From: Pseudomonas wayambapalatensis
Lineage (GTDB): Bacteria > Pseudomonadota > Gammaproteobacteria > Pseudomonadales > Pseudomonadaceae
DNA: 64,000 nt
Reading direction: 5' to 3'
NCBI GenBank assembly: GCA_014268975.2
Contig: CP077096.1
Location: forward strand, 3,881,501-3,945,500
Shown: positions 44,757 through 53,152 of the stretch, piece after piece
Layout: every line of letters starts with the position of its first letter
Numbering within the stretch: the first letter of the stretch is position 1
Notes under the pieces: model-generated
What the model was told of the DNA's origin: nothing
The model's input: only the letters and a program-made list of their open reading frames with translations
Databases searched by the model: none
Made by a program: the position numbers and the translations under genes

Positions 44757-45332
44757 ATGCTGCGTGTTCTGCTGATCGATGATACCGAGAAGAAGGTTGG
44801 CCGCCTCAAGGCTGCCTTGATCGAATCTGGCTTCGATGTGATCGAGGCGCCGGGGCTGACCATCGACCTGCCCAGCTGCGTCGAAACGGTGCGTCCGGAT
44901 GTTGTGCTGATCGATACCGAGTCACCGGGTCGCGATGTGATGGAGCAGGTGGTGCTGGTCAGCCGGGATCAGCCACGGCCAATCGTACTGTTTACCGACG
45001 AGCATGATCCGGGGGTGATGCGCCAGGCGATCCAGGCCGGCGTCAGCGCCTACATCGTCGAAGGCATCCATGCGGCGCGCCTGCAGCCGATTCTCGACGT
45101 GGCCATGGCTCGCTTCGAGAGCGACCAGGCGCTCAAGGCGCAACTGCTGGCTCGCGACCAGCAACTGGCCGAACGCAAGCGCATCGAACAGGCCAAGGGC
45201 CTGCTGATGAAGATGAAAGACTGCAATGAAGAGCAGGCCTACACCCTGATGCGTCGCCAGGCCATGAGCCGCCAGCAGAAGTTGATTCAGGTGGCCGAGC
45301 AGATCATCGCCATGTCCGAAATGCTTGGCTGA
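44757..45332 (+). CDS. nasT: NasT ANTAR-domain antiterminator
   Basis: Two-domain regulator of 191 residues. The N-terminal pseudo-receiver (LRVLLIDDTEKKVGRL, VLIDTESPG) is followed by a coiled linker and a C-terminal ANTAR domain (ERKRIEQAKGLLMKMKDCNEEQ as the RNA-binding motif with A, Y-L-M and Q-A-M-S). It binds a two-hairpin RNA target and prevents termination. I choose ATG 44757 (GAAGGTGG at ideal distance) rather than the GTG 15 bases earlier. A fitting RNA target follows at once before nasA. Its sensor partner is NasS. Confidence 0.92.
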   Translation: MLRVLLIDDTEKKVGRLKAALIESGFDVIEAPGLTIDLPSCVETVRPDVVLIDTESPGRDVMEQVVLVSRDQPRPIVLFTDEHDPGVMRQAIQAGVSAYIVEGIHAARLQPILDVAMARFESDQALKAQLLARDQQLAERKRIEQAKGLLMKMKDCNEEQAYTLMRRQAMSRQQKLIQVAEQIIAMSEMLG

Positions 45333-45339
45333 GTCGATG

Positions 45340-45390
45340 TTGGCCCGGCTCTTGCTCAGCCAATACCACAGGTAGCCAACGGCGGTTGCC
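45340..45390 (+). promoter_or_regulatory. ANTAR (NasT) target RNA in nasA leader
   Basis: The second hairpin is clear: GGTAGCC (45371-45377), hexaloop AACGGC, GGTTGCC (45384-45390), all seven pairs closing (two G-U). Loop positions A1 and G4 match the ANTAR consensus. The first hairpin, 45340-45363 (TTGGC ... GCCAA), is less regular and its loop does not show A1/G4. Confidence 0.7.
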
Positions 45391-45403
45391 ACATCATCCC
45401 GAC

Positions 45404-45455
45404 AAAGACGTCGCTCTCCCCTCCACCCTGGTGGATCGGGTAGCGACGTCTTTTT
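45404..45455 (+). terminator. Leader terminator controlled by NasT
   Basis: AAAGACGTCGCT (45404-45415) and AGCGACGTCTTT (45442-45453) make a perfect 12-base stem around an inner stem (TCCAC/GTGGA), ended by a T run. It lies 14 bases after the ANTAR hairpin and 59 bases before nasA, the layout of an antitermination leader. Confidence 0.88.
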
Positions 45456-45513
45456 CGTTTCCGCCCTGCGCAGGCAGGGCATGACAACCGTTGCAAGCTG
45501 CGCGAGGTGTTCA

Positions 45514-46725
45514 ATGAATACGAGCTTCTGGAAATCCGGGCATGTGCCTACGCTGTTTGCCGCCTTCCTCTACTTCGACCTGAGCTTCATGGTCTGGTAC
45601 CTGCTGGGTCCCTTGGCGGTGCAGATCTCCGCCGACCTGCAACTGAGTGCGCAGCAACGGGGCCTGATGGTCGCAACGCCCATTCTGGCCGGTGCCGTAT
45701 TGCGCTTTATCATGGGCATGCTGGTCGACCGCCTGTCACCCAAGACTGCCGGCCTGATCGGCCAGGTGGTCGTGATCGTCGCCCTGGCCTGTGCCTGGTT
45801 CATGGGCGTTCACAGTTACGAACAAGCGTTGCTGCTGGGCGTGTTCCTCGGCGTTGCAGGCGCCTCGTTCGCCGTGTCGCTGCCGTTGGCGTCGCAGTGG
45901 TACCCGCCCCAGCACCAAGGCAAGGCCATGGGCATCGCCGGTGCGGGCAACTCCGGGACGGTGTTCGCCGCCCTGCTCGCCCCGGTGCTGGCCGCAAGCT
46001 TTGGCTGGAACAACGTGTTCGGTTTCGCCGTCATCCCGCTGGTGATCACCCTCGTGGCCTTTGCACTGCTGGCACGCAATGCCCCGCAGCGCCCCAAGCC
46101 CAAGGCCATGGCCGACTATTTCAAGGCCTTGGGCGACCGTGACAGCTGGTGGTTCATGTTTTTCTACAGTGTCACCTTCGGTGGATTCATCGGCCTGGCC
46201 AGCGCCCTGCCGGGCTACTTCAGCGACCAGTATGGCCTGAGCCCGATCACCGCAGGCTACTACACGGCAGCCTGCGTGTTCGCCGGCAGCCTCATGCGTC
46301 CGCTGGGTGGCGCCCTCGCCGACCGTTTCGGTGGCATCCGCACCTTGCTCGGGATGTACAGTGTGGCAGCGGTGTGCATCGCTGCAGTCGGCTTCAACCT
46401 GCCCAGCGCCGCAGCAGCCCTGGCCCTGTTCGTCAGCGCCATGCTTGGCCTGGGCGCTGGCAATGGCGCGGTGTTCCAGTTGGTGCCGCAACGCTTCCGC
46501 CAGGAAATCGGTGTTATGACCGGCCTGATCGGCATGGCCGGTGGCATCGGCGGCTTCCTGCTGGCGGCAGGCCTGGGTGCAATCAAGCAGCACACCGGCG
46601 ACTATCAACTTGGCCTGTGGCTGTTCGCCAGCCTGGGGTTGCTGGCCTGGTTCGGCCTGTATGGGGTCAAGCGTCGCTGGCGCACCACCTGGGGTTCGGC
46701 TGCCGTGACGGCCGCGCGGGTCTGA
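45514..46725 (+). CDS. nasA: Nitrate transporter NasA (MFS, NNP family)
   Basis: Inner-membrane nitrate/nitrite porter of 403 residues with twelve helices. The family signatures are present: AGAGNSGTVFAAL (first nitrate signature) and GLGAGNGAVFQLVPQRF (second). The charged pair of substrate arginines is expected in RFIMGMLVDRL and MRPLGGALADRF. ATG 45514 with GAGGTG before it. It is preceded by the NasT-type leader and followed by the phosphatase-kinase gene 4 bases later. Role: nitrate uptake for assimilation. Confidence 0.94.
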   Translation: MNTSFWKSGHVPTLFAAFLYFDLSFMVWYLLGPLAVQISADLQLSAQQRGLMVATPILAGAVLRFIMGMLVDRLSPKTAGLIGQVVVIVALACAWFMGVHSYEQALLLGVFLGVAGASFAVSLPLASQWYPPQHQGKAMGIAGAGNSGTVFAALLAPVLAASFGWNNVFGFAVIPLVITLVAFALLARNAPQRPKPKAMADYFKALGDRDSWWFMFFYSVTFGGFIGLASALPGYFSDQYGLSPITAGYYTAACVFAGSLMRPLGGALADRFGGIRTLLGMYSVAAVCIAAVGFNLPSAAAALALFVSAMLGLGAGNGAVFQLVPQRFRQEIGVMTGLIGMAGGIGGFLLAAGLGAIKQHTGDYQLGLWLFASLGLLAWFGLYGVKRRWRTTWGSAAVTAARV

Positions 46726-46729
46726 CCCC

Positions 46730-48400
46730 GTGAGCTTGCAACTGGCGTTCGCCCAGGCCAGCGCCACCGGCCCGCGCCCGGAAAACCAGGACGCTCTGCG
46801 CCTGGTCACCCCGGCTGCAGAGCTGGCCGCCAGCAAGGGCTACCTGTTCGCCCTCGCCGATGGCGTCAGCCAGTGCGCCGATGGTGGCCTGGCGGCCAGG
46901 GCCAGCCTGCAGGCCTTGGCAATGGACTACTATTCCACTCCCGCCACCTGGGGTGTGGCCCAGGCCCTGGATCGCCTGCTGCTGGCGCAGAACCGCTGGC
47001 TGCGCGCCCAGGGCAACGGCCAGCCGTTGATGACCACGCTGACCGCCCTGGTGCTGCGCGGCAAGCGGTTCACCCTCGCCCATGTCGGCGACTGCCGCGC
47101 CTACCGCTGGCACGACGGTCGCCTGTCGTGCCTGAGCGATGACCATGTCTGGGACCAGCCAGGAATGCATCATGTGCTCAAGCGCGCCTTGGGTCTGGAC
47201 CAGCACCTGTTGGTCGATTACCGGGAAGGCGAACTGCAGCCGGGCGAGTGCTTCGTGCTGCTCAGCGATGGTGTCTGGTCGAGCCTGAGCGATCAGCAGA
47301 TCCAGTCGATCCTGCGCGAGCAGCCTGACCTGCAGGTGGCCGCCGATACCCTGGTCGCCAGCGCGCACCTTTGCGGCAGCCAGGACAACGCCAGCGCGTT
47401 GCTGGTCAGGGTCGAACAGCCGGGCTCGGCGAATCTGGGCGATACCCTTGCGCAGTTGCAGGAATGGCCGATACCGAACGCCCTGCGTACGGGCCAGCGC
47501 ATCGATGGCTGGTGTGTCGAAGGGCTGCTCGCCCAGAGCCGGCAATCACTGCTCTACCGGGTCAAGGATACCCAGGGCCAGGCATGGCTGCTCAAGACCC
47601 TTCCACCGGCGCGCGAAACCGATCAGGGCGCTGCTCAGCGGCTGCTGCTCGAAGAGTGGTTTCTGCGCCGGGTCGCTGGCCGACACTTCCCTGAGGTGCA
47701 TGCCGCCAGCCAGCGCCAGCACCTGTACTACCTCATGCGCCAGTATCCGGGCCAGACGCTTGCCAGCCTGTTCGCCGAACATGGGCCCTTGCCACTGCCC
47801 CAATGGCTGGAGCTGACACGCCAACTGCTGCAGGCAGTGGGCGTGCTGCACCGACGCAACCTGCTGCACCGCGACATCAAGCCGGAAAACCTGCATCTAG
47901 GGGCGGATGGCCAACTACGCGTGCTGGATTTCGGCCTGGCGTACTGCCCGGGCCTGTCAGAGGATCAGCCGCACGATCTGCCCGGCACCCCCTCGTTCAT
48001 TGCCCCGGAAGCCTTCGATGGCGAGCCGCCGACAGCCCGCCAGGATCTCTACGCCGCTGGCGTGACGTTGTACTACCTGCTGACCGGGCACTACCCCTAC
48101 GGTGAAATCGAGGCGTTCCAGCGCCCACGCTTCAGTACGCCGGTCAATGCTGCGCGCTATCGCCCCGACCTGCCTGAATGGTTGCAACGTAGCCTGGAAA
48201 AGGCTGTCTCGGTGGACCCTGCACAACGTTTCGAGACCGCCGAACAATGGTTGCTGCTGCTCGAACGCGGTGACCGCCAAGAGTTGGCCATGCGCCCTCG
48301 TCCCCTGCTGGAGCGCGAGCCGCTGAAAGTCTGGCGAACCTTGGCGCTGCTGTCGATGGTGTTGAACCTGGTGCTGCTGTACATCGTGCTTAAAGGGTAA
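46730..48400 (+). CDS. Bifunctional protein phosphatase (PP2C) / Ser-Thr kinase
   Basis: Protein of 556 residues with both writer and eraser of Ser/Thr phosphorylation. The N-terminal PP2C domain (residues 1-235) has RPENQDALRLV, LADGVSQCADGG, VGDCRAYRW and LLSDGVWSS, with most metal-binding Asp kept. The Hanks-type kinase (265-525) has VAIK-like Lys in WLLKTLPP, HRDIKPENLHL, DFGLAYCPG and GTPSFIAPEAFDG. A C-terminal helix (TLALLSMVLNLVLLYIVL) anchors it in the membrane. GTG start, 4 bases after nasA. In P. aeruginosa PA1782 lies at the same place before nirB; here no nir genes follow. Confidence 0.92.
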   Translation: MSLQLAFAQASATGPRPENQDALRLVTPAAELAASKGYLFALADGVSQCADGGLAARASLQALAMDYYSTPATWGVAQALDRLLLAQNRWLRAQGNGQPLMTTLTALVLRGKRFTLAHVGDCRAYRWHDGRLSCLSDDHVWDQPGMHHVLKRALGLDQHLLVDYREGELQPGECFVLLSDGVWSSLSDQQIQSILREQPDLQVAADTLVASAHLCGSQDNASALLVRVEQPGSANLGDTLAQLQEWPIPNALRTGQRIDGWCVEGLLAQSRQSLLYRVKDTQGQAWLLKTLPPARETDQGAAQRLLLEEWFLRRVAGRHFPEVHAASQRQHLYYLMRQYPGQTLASLFAEHGPLPLPQWLELTRQLLQAVGVLHRRNLLHRDIKPENLHLGADGQLRVLDFGLAYCPGLSEDQPHDLPGTPSFIAPEAFDGEPPTARQDLYAAGVTLYYLLTGHYPYGEIEAFQRPRFSTPVNAARYRPDLPEWLQRSLEKAVSVDPAQRFETAEQWLLLLERGDRQELAMRPRPLLEREPLKVWRTLALLSMVLNLVLLYIVLKG

Positions 48401-48415
48401 GCCTGGGCGGGATTC

Positions 48416-48439
48416 TTCGCGGGCAAGCCCGCTCCTACA
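48416..48439. repeat. Single REP-like element
   Basis: TTCGCGGGCAAGCCCGCTCC followed by TACA: one copy of the REP-like unit, between the kinase gene and the oprF terminator. Confidence 0.8.
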
Positions 48440-48493
48440 AATGCAGGGCACCGAGATGCAGGCCCGTTTGGCATACCCAAATTCCAGGCAAAG

Positions 48494-48519
48494 AAAAACC
48501 CGGCCGAGGCCGGGTTTTT
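48494..48519 (-). terminator. Terminator of oprF
   Basis: AAAAACCCGGC-CGAG-GCCGGGTTTTT: a 6-base GC stem lengthened by A/T pairs, 19 bases past the oprF stop on the minus strand. It also works on the plus strand to end the kinase message. Confidence 0.9.
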
Positions 48520-48537
48520 CGTGAAGCATCAAACCAA

Positions 48538-49575
48538 TTACTTGGCCTGGGCTTCTACCTGAGCTTCTACGCGACGGTTAACGGCGCGGCCAGCTTCGGT
48601 GGCGTTGTCAGCAACTGGACGGGTCTCACCGTAGCCAACCGAGTCAACACGGTTGGATTCGATGCCGTACTGCTGGGTCAGAACCTGCTTGACAGCATTG
48701 GCACGACGCTCGGACAGCTTCTGGTTGTAAGCGTCTGGACCTACGGAGTCAGTGTGACCTTCAACCACGGTGGTGGTTTGTGGGTACTGCTTCATGAAGT
48801 CAGCCAGGTTCTTGATGTCGCCGTAGCTGTTAGGCTTGACGACCGACTTGTCGAAGTCGAACTTCACGTCCAGCTCAACGCGGACGTTTTCAGCGGCAGC
48901 CGGGCAGCCGTCGGCGTCAACGGTGACGTTGGCCGGGGTGTCAGGGCACTTGTCGACGTTGTCGCAGACGCCGTCGTTGTCGCTGTCGGTGCAGACTTCG
49001 GCAACCGGAGCAGGAGCAGGAGCTGCGGACTGCTTCGGGCTACCGCCGAAGTTCAGGCCAACGCCGACGCTCGGTGCCCACTCGGTGTCACCTTTGTCGA
49101 TGTTGTACTGGGCTTCAACGCCGGCACGGGCGTAGAACATGTCGGTGATGTACCACTTGGCGCCAGCGCCAACGTTGGCGAAGGTGGAGTGGTCACGACC
49201 GCCACGGCCGGTCTGGCCCAGCGACTGGTGGGAGAAACCAGCCGAAACGTACGGACGGATAGCGTCGTATGGGTTGTTGAAGTGGTAAACGGCATCCAGG
49301 GCAGTGTTCGAGCCCTTGATGTTCTTGCCGTCGTCGCCACGAGCGTTGTGAACTTCGTCGTAGCCCAGACGCAGTTCAACGTCGTCGGTCAGGAAGTAAC
49401 CGATCGAGCCGCCGAACAGGTTGCCGTCGTTCTTGAAGTCGCGCTGGCTGTCGAAGAACTCCTTCTTGTAGAAGATCTCGGTTTCGACGGCGCCTTGGCC
49501 TTGTGCCATAGCGCCAATCGAGGTGGCGGCTACGAGCGAACCAATGGCCAAGCCCAAGGTGTTTTTCAATTTCAT
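48538..49575 (-). CDS. oprF: Major outer-membrane porin OprF
   Basis: Abundant outer-membrane protein of 345 residues that links membrane and peptidoglycan. A signal peptide ends near SIGAMA (residue 23). The N-terminal half is an 8-strand barrel. A linker with Asp-rich repeats (CTDSDNDGVCDNVDKCPD) holds cysteines and is TSP3-like. The C-terminal OmpA domain binds diaminopimelate (VVEGHTDSVGPDAYNQKLSE, RRVEAQVEAQAK). ATG follows a purine-rich site. Regulated by SigX, whose gene lies upstream, and by a local promoter. Confidence 0.96.
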   Translation of the reverse strand: MKLKNTLGLAIGSLVAATSIGAMAQGQGAVETEIFYKKEFFDSQRDFKNDGNLFGGSIGYFLTDDVELRLGYDEVHNARGDDGKNIKGSNTALDAVYHFNNPYDAIRPYVSAGFSHQSLGQTGRGGRDHSTFANVGAGAKWYITDMFYARAGVEAQYNIDKGDTEWAPSVGVGLNFGGSPKQSAAPAPAPVAEVCTDSDNDGVCDNVDKCPDTPANVTVDADGCPAAAENVRVELDVKFDFDKSVVKPNSYGDIKNLADFMKQYPQTTTVVEGHTDSVGPDAYNQKLSERRANAVKQVLTQQYGIESNRVDSVGYGETRPVADNATEAGRAVNRRVEAQVEAQAK

Positions 49576-49636
49576 CCGTTAAATCCCCATCTGGTGATAG
49601 TTAAGCCGCCCCACCAAAAACCGGGGGACAACTCGA

Positions 49637-49660
49637 CGGCAAGTCTAGCAGACCTTGCCG
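49637..49660. terminator. Hairpin between sigX and oprF
   Basis: CGGCAAGTCT-AGC-AGACCTTGCCG: a ten-base stem with one bulged base in the short gap between the two genes. No T tract, so likely partial termination or RNA processing between sigX and oprF. Confidence 0.5.
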
Positions 49661-49685
49661 ATTCGTTTGAGCCATTTGCGTAGGA

Positions 49686-50276
49686 CTAAGTTTCAGCCGA
49701 GTCCGCAAATTTCTCACGAAGCTTGTCGAGCGCACGCTTGTAACGCATTTTCGTGGCGCTCAGGCCCATGTGCATGATGTCGGCGATCTCCTGAAACTCC
49801 AGCTCTGCGACAAAACGTAGCACCAGAATTTCCCGGTCGATCGGGTTCACATACACCAGCCATTTATCCAGCCCGCCTTTTTCTTCCGGTTTCGGAGCCT
49901 TGTCCTCGGACGCCTCTTCGACGGGGTCCAGGCTCAGGGCATCCATCAACCTTCTCTTGCGACGCTCCTTGCGGTACTGGGTGATACATTCGTTGTAGGT
50001 GATGCTGTAGAGCCAGGTCTTGAACTTCGATTTGCCCTCGAAATTCTTCAGGCCGTACAACACTTTCAGCATGACCTCCTGACAGACATCGTCAGCATCC
50101 CGATCGTTCCCCAGATAACGTGCACAGACGTTGAACAGGGTCCGTTGGTAGCGCCGCATGAGCTCCTCATAGGCGCGGGTAACATGAAACAGCTCCTCAT
50201 GCGAACGCGCCACCAACTCCTCGTCGGTGAGCTCGCGGGGGTCGTAACGCATGGGCGGCGAATAGACTTTATTCAA
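49686..50276 (-). CDS. sigX: ECF sigma factor SigX
   Basis: Extracytoplasmic-function sigma factor of 196 residues. Region 2 (residues about 25-95) shows LFNVCARYLGNDRDADDVCQE and FKTWLYSITYNECI. Region 4 (130-185) shows PIDREILVLRFVAELEFQEI and LSATKMRYKRALDKLRE. I use the TTG at 50276 (MNKVYS), which fits the known 196-residue length in P. aeruginosa; an ATG 24 bases later is possible. It drives oprF and envelope/lipid genes and responds to membrane stress, with cmpX and cfrX as neighbours. Confidence 0.94.
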   Translation of the reverse strand: MNKVYSPPMRYDPRELTDEELVARSHEELFHVTRAYEELMRRYQRTLFNVCARYLGNDRDADDVCQEVMLKVLYGLKNFEGKSKFKTWLYSITYNECITQYRKERRKRRLMDALSLDPVEEASEDKAPKPEEKGGLDKWLVYVNPIDREILVLRFVAELEFQEIADIMHMGLSATKMRYKRALDKLREKFADSAET

Positions 50277-50365
50277 AACGGATCTGGCCGACAGTCAGGT
50301 CAATGTCGCCGCTCAGCCCCTGGGGCCGATTTTTGCGGCGGCATACATTAACAGCTTTTGTGCGG

Positions 50366-51196
50366 TTAGCGGCTATTGACACGCTGCTCAAGCAGCACTC
50401 GATTAGACAGCGATACCAGTTCGCCATCATCGGTCAGCAGCGTCGTCTTGACCGTTCCGATCTCTTCGATATGCCCTTCGACCTCTCCAATCCGCACCTG
50501 CTGGCCGACCTGATACAACTCGCGCACGTAGATCCCGGCAAGGATCTGCCCGGCGATTTCCCGGCTGCCCAGGCCCATTGCCAGGGCCACGGCCAGACCA
50601 ACGGTAATCAGCCCGATGACGATCACATGGTTGAGCAGGTCGGTCTTGACCTCGAGCTGGCTGATCGCCACCGAGATCGCGATGATGATGACCAGCCCCT
50701 GGGCGATGCGCCCGACGCCCGCTGCGTACTCCAGGCCGATGCCTTCGGCAGCGCCGCGCACCAGGCCGTTGACCAGCTGTGCCAGCAATACGCCGGCCAG
50801 CAGTACCAGCGCCGCGCCAAACACCTTGGACAGGTACAGGGCAAGCATGTCGAGGGTGGCGGAGACCCGCTCCAGGCCCAGCGATTCTGCGGCCGAAACC
50901 AGGAAGATCAGCAGGATGAACCAGTAGACGATCTTGCCGATCAGCGTCGAGATCGGTACCTGGATACCGACCCGGCCGAGCATCTTGGTCAGCCCGGTCC
51001 CGCTCATCAGGCGGTCGAGGCCGAACTTGGCGAGCAGCTTGGACAGCAGTGTGTCGAGCAGCTTGGCCACCACGAAACCGAGCAGCACCACGACCAGCGC
51101 GCCGAACAGGTTGGGGATGAAGTTCGCCACCTTGGTCCAAAGGGCAGTCATGGCGGTGACCAGGCTCTGGGTCCAGAGATCGAGTTCCATATTCAA
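50366..51196 (-). CDS. cmpX: CmpX, small-conductance mechanosensitive channel family protein
   Basis: Inner-membrane protein of 276 residues of the MscS/TM_helix (YnaI-like) group. Four hydrophobic segments (for example NLFGALVVVLLGFVVAKLL and LLNHVIVIGLITVGLAVALAMGLG) and a short MscS beta domain (REIAGQILAGIYVREL, QVRIGEVEGHIEEIG) are visible. In P. aeruginosa CmpX influences SigX activity and membrane fluidity responses. Its start overlaps the cfrX stop by 4 bases, so they are translated together. Confidence 0.93.
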   Translation of the reverse strand: MNMELDLWTQSLVTAMTALWTKVANFIPNLFGALVVVLLGFVVAKLLDTLLSKLLAKFGLDRLMSGTGLTKMLGRVGIQVPISTLIGKIVYWFILLIFLVSAAESLGLERVSATLDMLALYLSKVFGAALVLLAGVLLAQLVNGLVRGAAEGIGLEYAAGVGRIAQGLVIIIAISVAISQLEVKTDLLNHVIVIGLITVGLAVALAMGLGSREIAGQILAGIYVRELYQVGQQVRIGEVEGHIEEIGTVKTTLLTDDGELVSLSNRVLLEQRVNSR

Positions 51197-51453
51197 TCGG
51201 CCTTATCAGCTTTCTGTCTGCCTGCGGCAGGGGTACGGCGCACCGGCGCGACATGCGCCGAGCCATTGTTGACAGCGATCAGCAGCGCCTGGCTCCAGCG
51301 GCCCAGCAGGCTGAACAGATCGCCCGCGCCAACCTGACGGTTGGCGGTTTTGAGCACGCGACCCAGGCAGGCGTCGTCGTCTCGGTCATGGCCGGACGGT
51401 GACGCCTTGAGCAGGTCGCGCAGGGATTCTTCAAACGGATCGTGCATGGGCAC
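51193..51453 (-). CDS. cfrX: CfrX, small conserved protein of the sigX cluster
   Basis: Protein of 86 residues, named in Pseudomonas for its place in the cmpX/sigX cluster. It shows EESLRDLLKASP, an Asp-rich stretch (HDRDDDACLGRVLKTANRQV) and a helical middle (LFSLLGRWSQALLIAVNNG). Function unknown. It overlaps cmpX by ATGA and follows cmaX on the same strand. Confidence 0.88.
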   Translation of the reverse strand: MPMHDPFEESLRDLLKASPSGHDRDDDACLGRVLKTANRQVGAGDLFSLLGRWSQALLIAVNNGSAHVAPVRRTPAAGRQKADKAD

Positions 51454-51545
51454 CTCGCGTGATGTCAGTCAAAGACGAGGGCTCTGGCCGACGGGTCACA
51501 CAGGGATATGGGACGAATGTTTCAAAATACATACGTGCTCGTCGC

Positions 51546-52544
51546 TCAGACCCAGCGCAACTTGCGCAACAACCACCATTGCCCTGCGGCCAGGCCCAAC
51601 ACCACCAGGCAGGCGAACAGGAAGCCATAGGGGTTCTCGGCCCCCGGAATACCACCGACATTGATGCCGAGCAGGCCGGTGATGAAGCTCATCGGCAGGA
51701 AGATGCAGGTGATGATGCCGAAGCGGTACATGGTCCGGTTCATCCGCTCGCTGCGCCGCCGGTCCTCGCCTTCCAGCACCAGCGCAGCGCGCTCTCGCGC
51801 CAGTTCCAGCTCCTCGAGATAACGGATCAGGCTGTTGTTCAGCTCGTTCCAGTAATCGGCGTCGGCGTCGGCGAACCAGCTCCACTTGTTGCGCGAAAGC
51901 TGGGCATAGATATCACGCTGTGGCGCCAGGAAGCGACGCAGCCCGGCGGCACGACGGCGGATCTGCTGCAGATTGCCCTGGGCCGGACTATACCGTTCGT
52001 CGGATTCTACCTTCTCTTCCTCGAGATCGACCGCTTCGGACAGGTCGCTGACCAGTGCCTGGACCTTTTCGGTCAACAGTTCACCCATCAGCAACAGCAA
52101 CTCGGAGGCCGATTTCGGCCCCCTGCCCTCATCCAGTTGCTGCAGGATCTCGTCGCTCGCGCGCAAAGGCCTCAGGCGCAGCGAAATGACGCGACGCGCT
52201 TCGGCGAAGATGCGCACCGAAACCATGTCTTCCGGCTCTGCGCCAGGGTTGAGGTTGACCCCGCGCAAAAACAGCAGCAACTGCTCGTTGGCCAGCGGCA
52301 GCAGGCGTGGGCGAGTGTTCTCCTCGAGCAGCAGATCGCAGGCGAACTCGCTCAGGCCGCTGTCGTGCAGCAGCCAGGTGCGGGTTTGCGGATGACTGCG
52401 ATCCCAGTGCAGCCAGAGGCTCTCTTGCGCCTGCAATTGCAGGTTGTCCAACTCGGTACGGGCAATGGCGCGCGCGCCGCCCTTGCCGTCGAGCACCAGG
52501 GCATGAACCAGCCCCCACTGCGCGTTGTCTTCCTCGAACATCAA
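51546..52544 (-). CDS. cmaX: CmaX, CorA/ZntB-type divalent cation transporter
   Basis: Protein of 332 residues of the CorA/ZntB family. A long cytoplasmic N-terminal domain with stalk helix is followed by two C-terminal membrane helices (FGIITCIFLPMSFITGLLGI and PYGFLFACLVVLGLAAGQWW). The pore motif is GIN instead of GMN, with NPYGF after it. The C-terminus is basic (LRKLRWV). Probably moves Zn2+, Mg2+ or Co2+. It belongs to the sigX cluster (cfrX on its left, rraA-like on its right). Confidence 0.92.
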   Translation of the reverse strand: MMFEEDNAQWGLVHALVLDGKGGARAIARTELDNLQLQAQESLWLHWDRSHPQTRTWLLHDSGLSEFACDLLLEENTRPRLLPLANEQLLLFLRGVNLNPGAEPEDMVSVRIFAEARRVISLRLRPLRASDEILQQLDEGRGPKSASELLLLMGELLTEKVQALVSDLSEAVDLEEEKVESDERYSPAQGNLQQIRRRAAGLRRFLAPQRDIYAQLSRNKWSWFADADADYWNELNNSLIRYLEELELARERAALVLEGEDRRRSERMNRTMYRFGIITCIFLPMSFITGLLGINVGGIPGAENPYGFLFACLVVLGLAAGQWWLLRKLRWV

Positions 52545-52568
52545 TGCTCCATCAGCGCGCGCGGCGCA

Positions 52569-53060
52569 TCACTCCGGCATCTTCAGGGGGCTTGGCGAGA
52601 CGATCACGCCATTGTTGTCGGCGTAGATGTATTCGCCGGGACGGAAAGTGACGCCGGCAAAGCTGACCACCACATCGAGGTCGCCAATGCCGCGCTTGTC
52701 GGTCTTCATCGGATGACTGGCCAGGGCCTGCACGCCGACGTCGGTCTGCACCAGCACATCCACGTCACGCACACAGCCGTAGATCACCAGGCCTTCCCAG
52801 CCATTCTTCGCTGCTTTCTCGGCGAGCATGTCGCCCAGCAGCGCACGGCGCAGCGATCCGCCGCCATCGACCACCAGGACCTTGCCCTTGCCGTCGAGCT
52901 CGACCTGCTCCTTGACCAGGGAATTGTCTTCGAAGCACTTGATGGTGACGATCTGGCCGCCGAAAGAGTCGCGGCCGCCGAAATTGCTGAACATCGGCTC
53001 CAGCACCTGGACCAGGTCCGGGTAGGCATCGCACAGGTCGGGCGTTACGTAATGCTGCAT
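52569..53060 (-). CDS. rraA: RraA family protein
   Basis: Protein of 163 residues of the RraA/MenG-like fold. In E. coli RraA binds RNase E and lowers its activity; related enzymes are aldolases (HMG/CHA). It has YVTPDLCDAYPDLVQVLEPMF, VVDGGGSLRRALLGDMLAE (the loop with substrate-binding Arg and Asp in the aldolases) and EYIYADNNGVIVS. Several catalytic residues of the aldolase are not confirmed, so a true RNase E regulator or a 4-hydroxy-4-methyl-2-oxoglutarate aldolase both remain possible. The place matches PA1772. Confidence 0.88.
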   Translation of the reverse strand: MQHYVTPDLCDAYPDLVQVLEPMFSNFGGRDSFGGQIVTIKCFEDNSLVKEQVELDGKGKVLVVDGGGSLRRALLGDMLAEKAAKNGWEGLVIYGCVRDVDVLVQTDVGVQALASHPMKTDKRGIGDLDVVVSFAGVTFRPGEYIYADNNGVIVSPSPLKMPE

Positions 53061-53152
53061 GGGAAGCTCCTGTCAGTCACAACGAAAGCGGGTATCGGGC
53101 AAGGCTACACCCTGAAGGCCATTGCAGTCATCCGCGAGTTCGGTGGTGCGGC

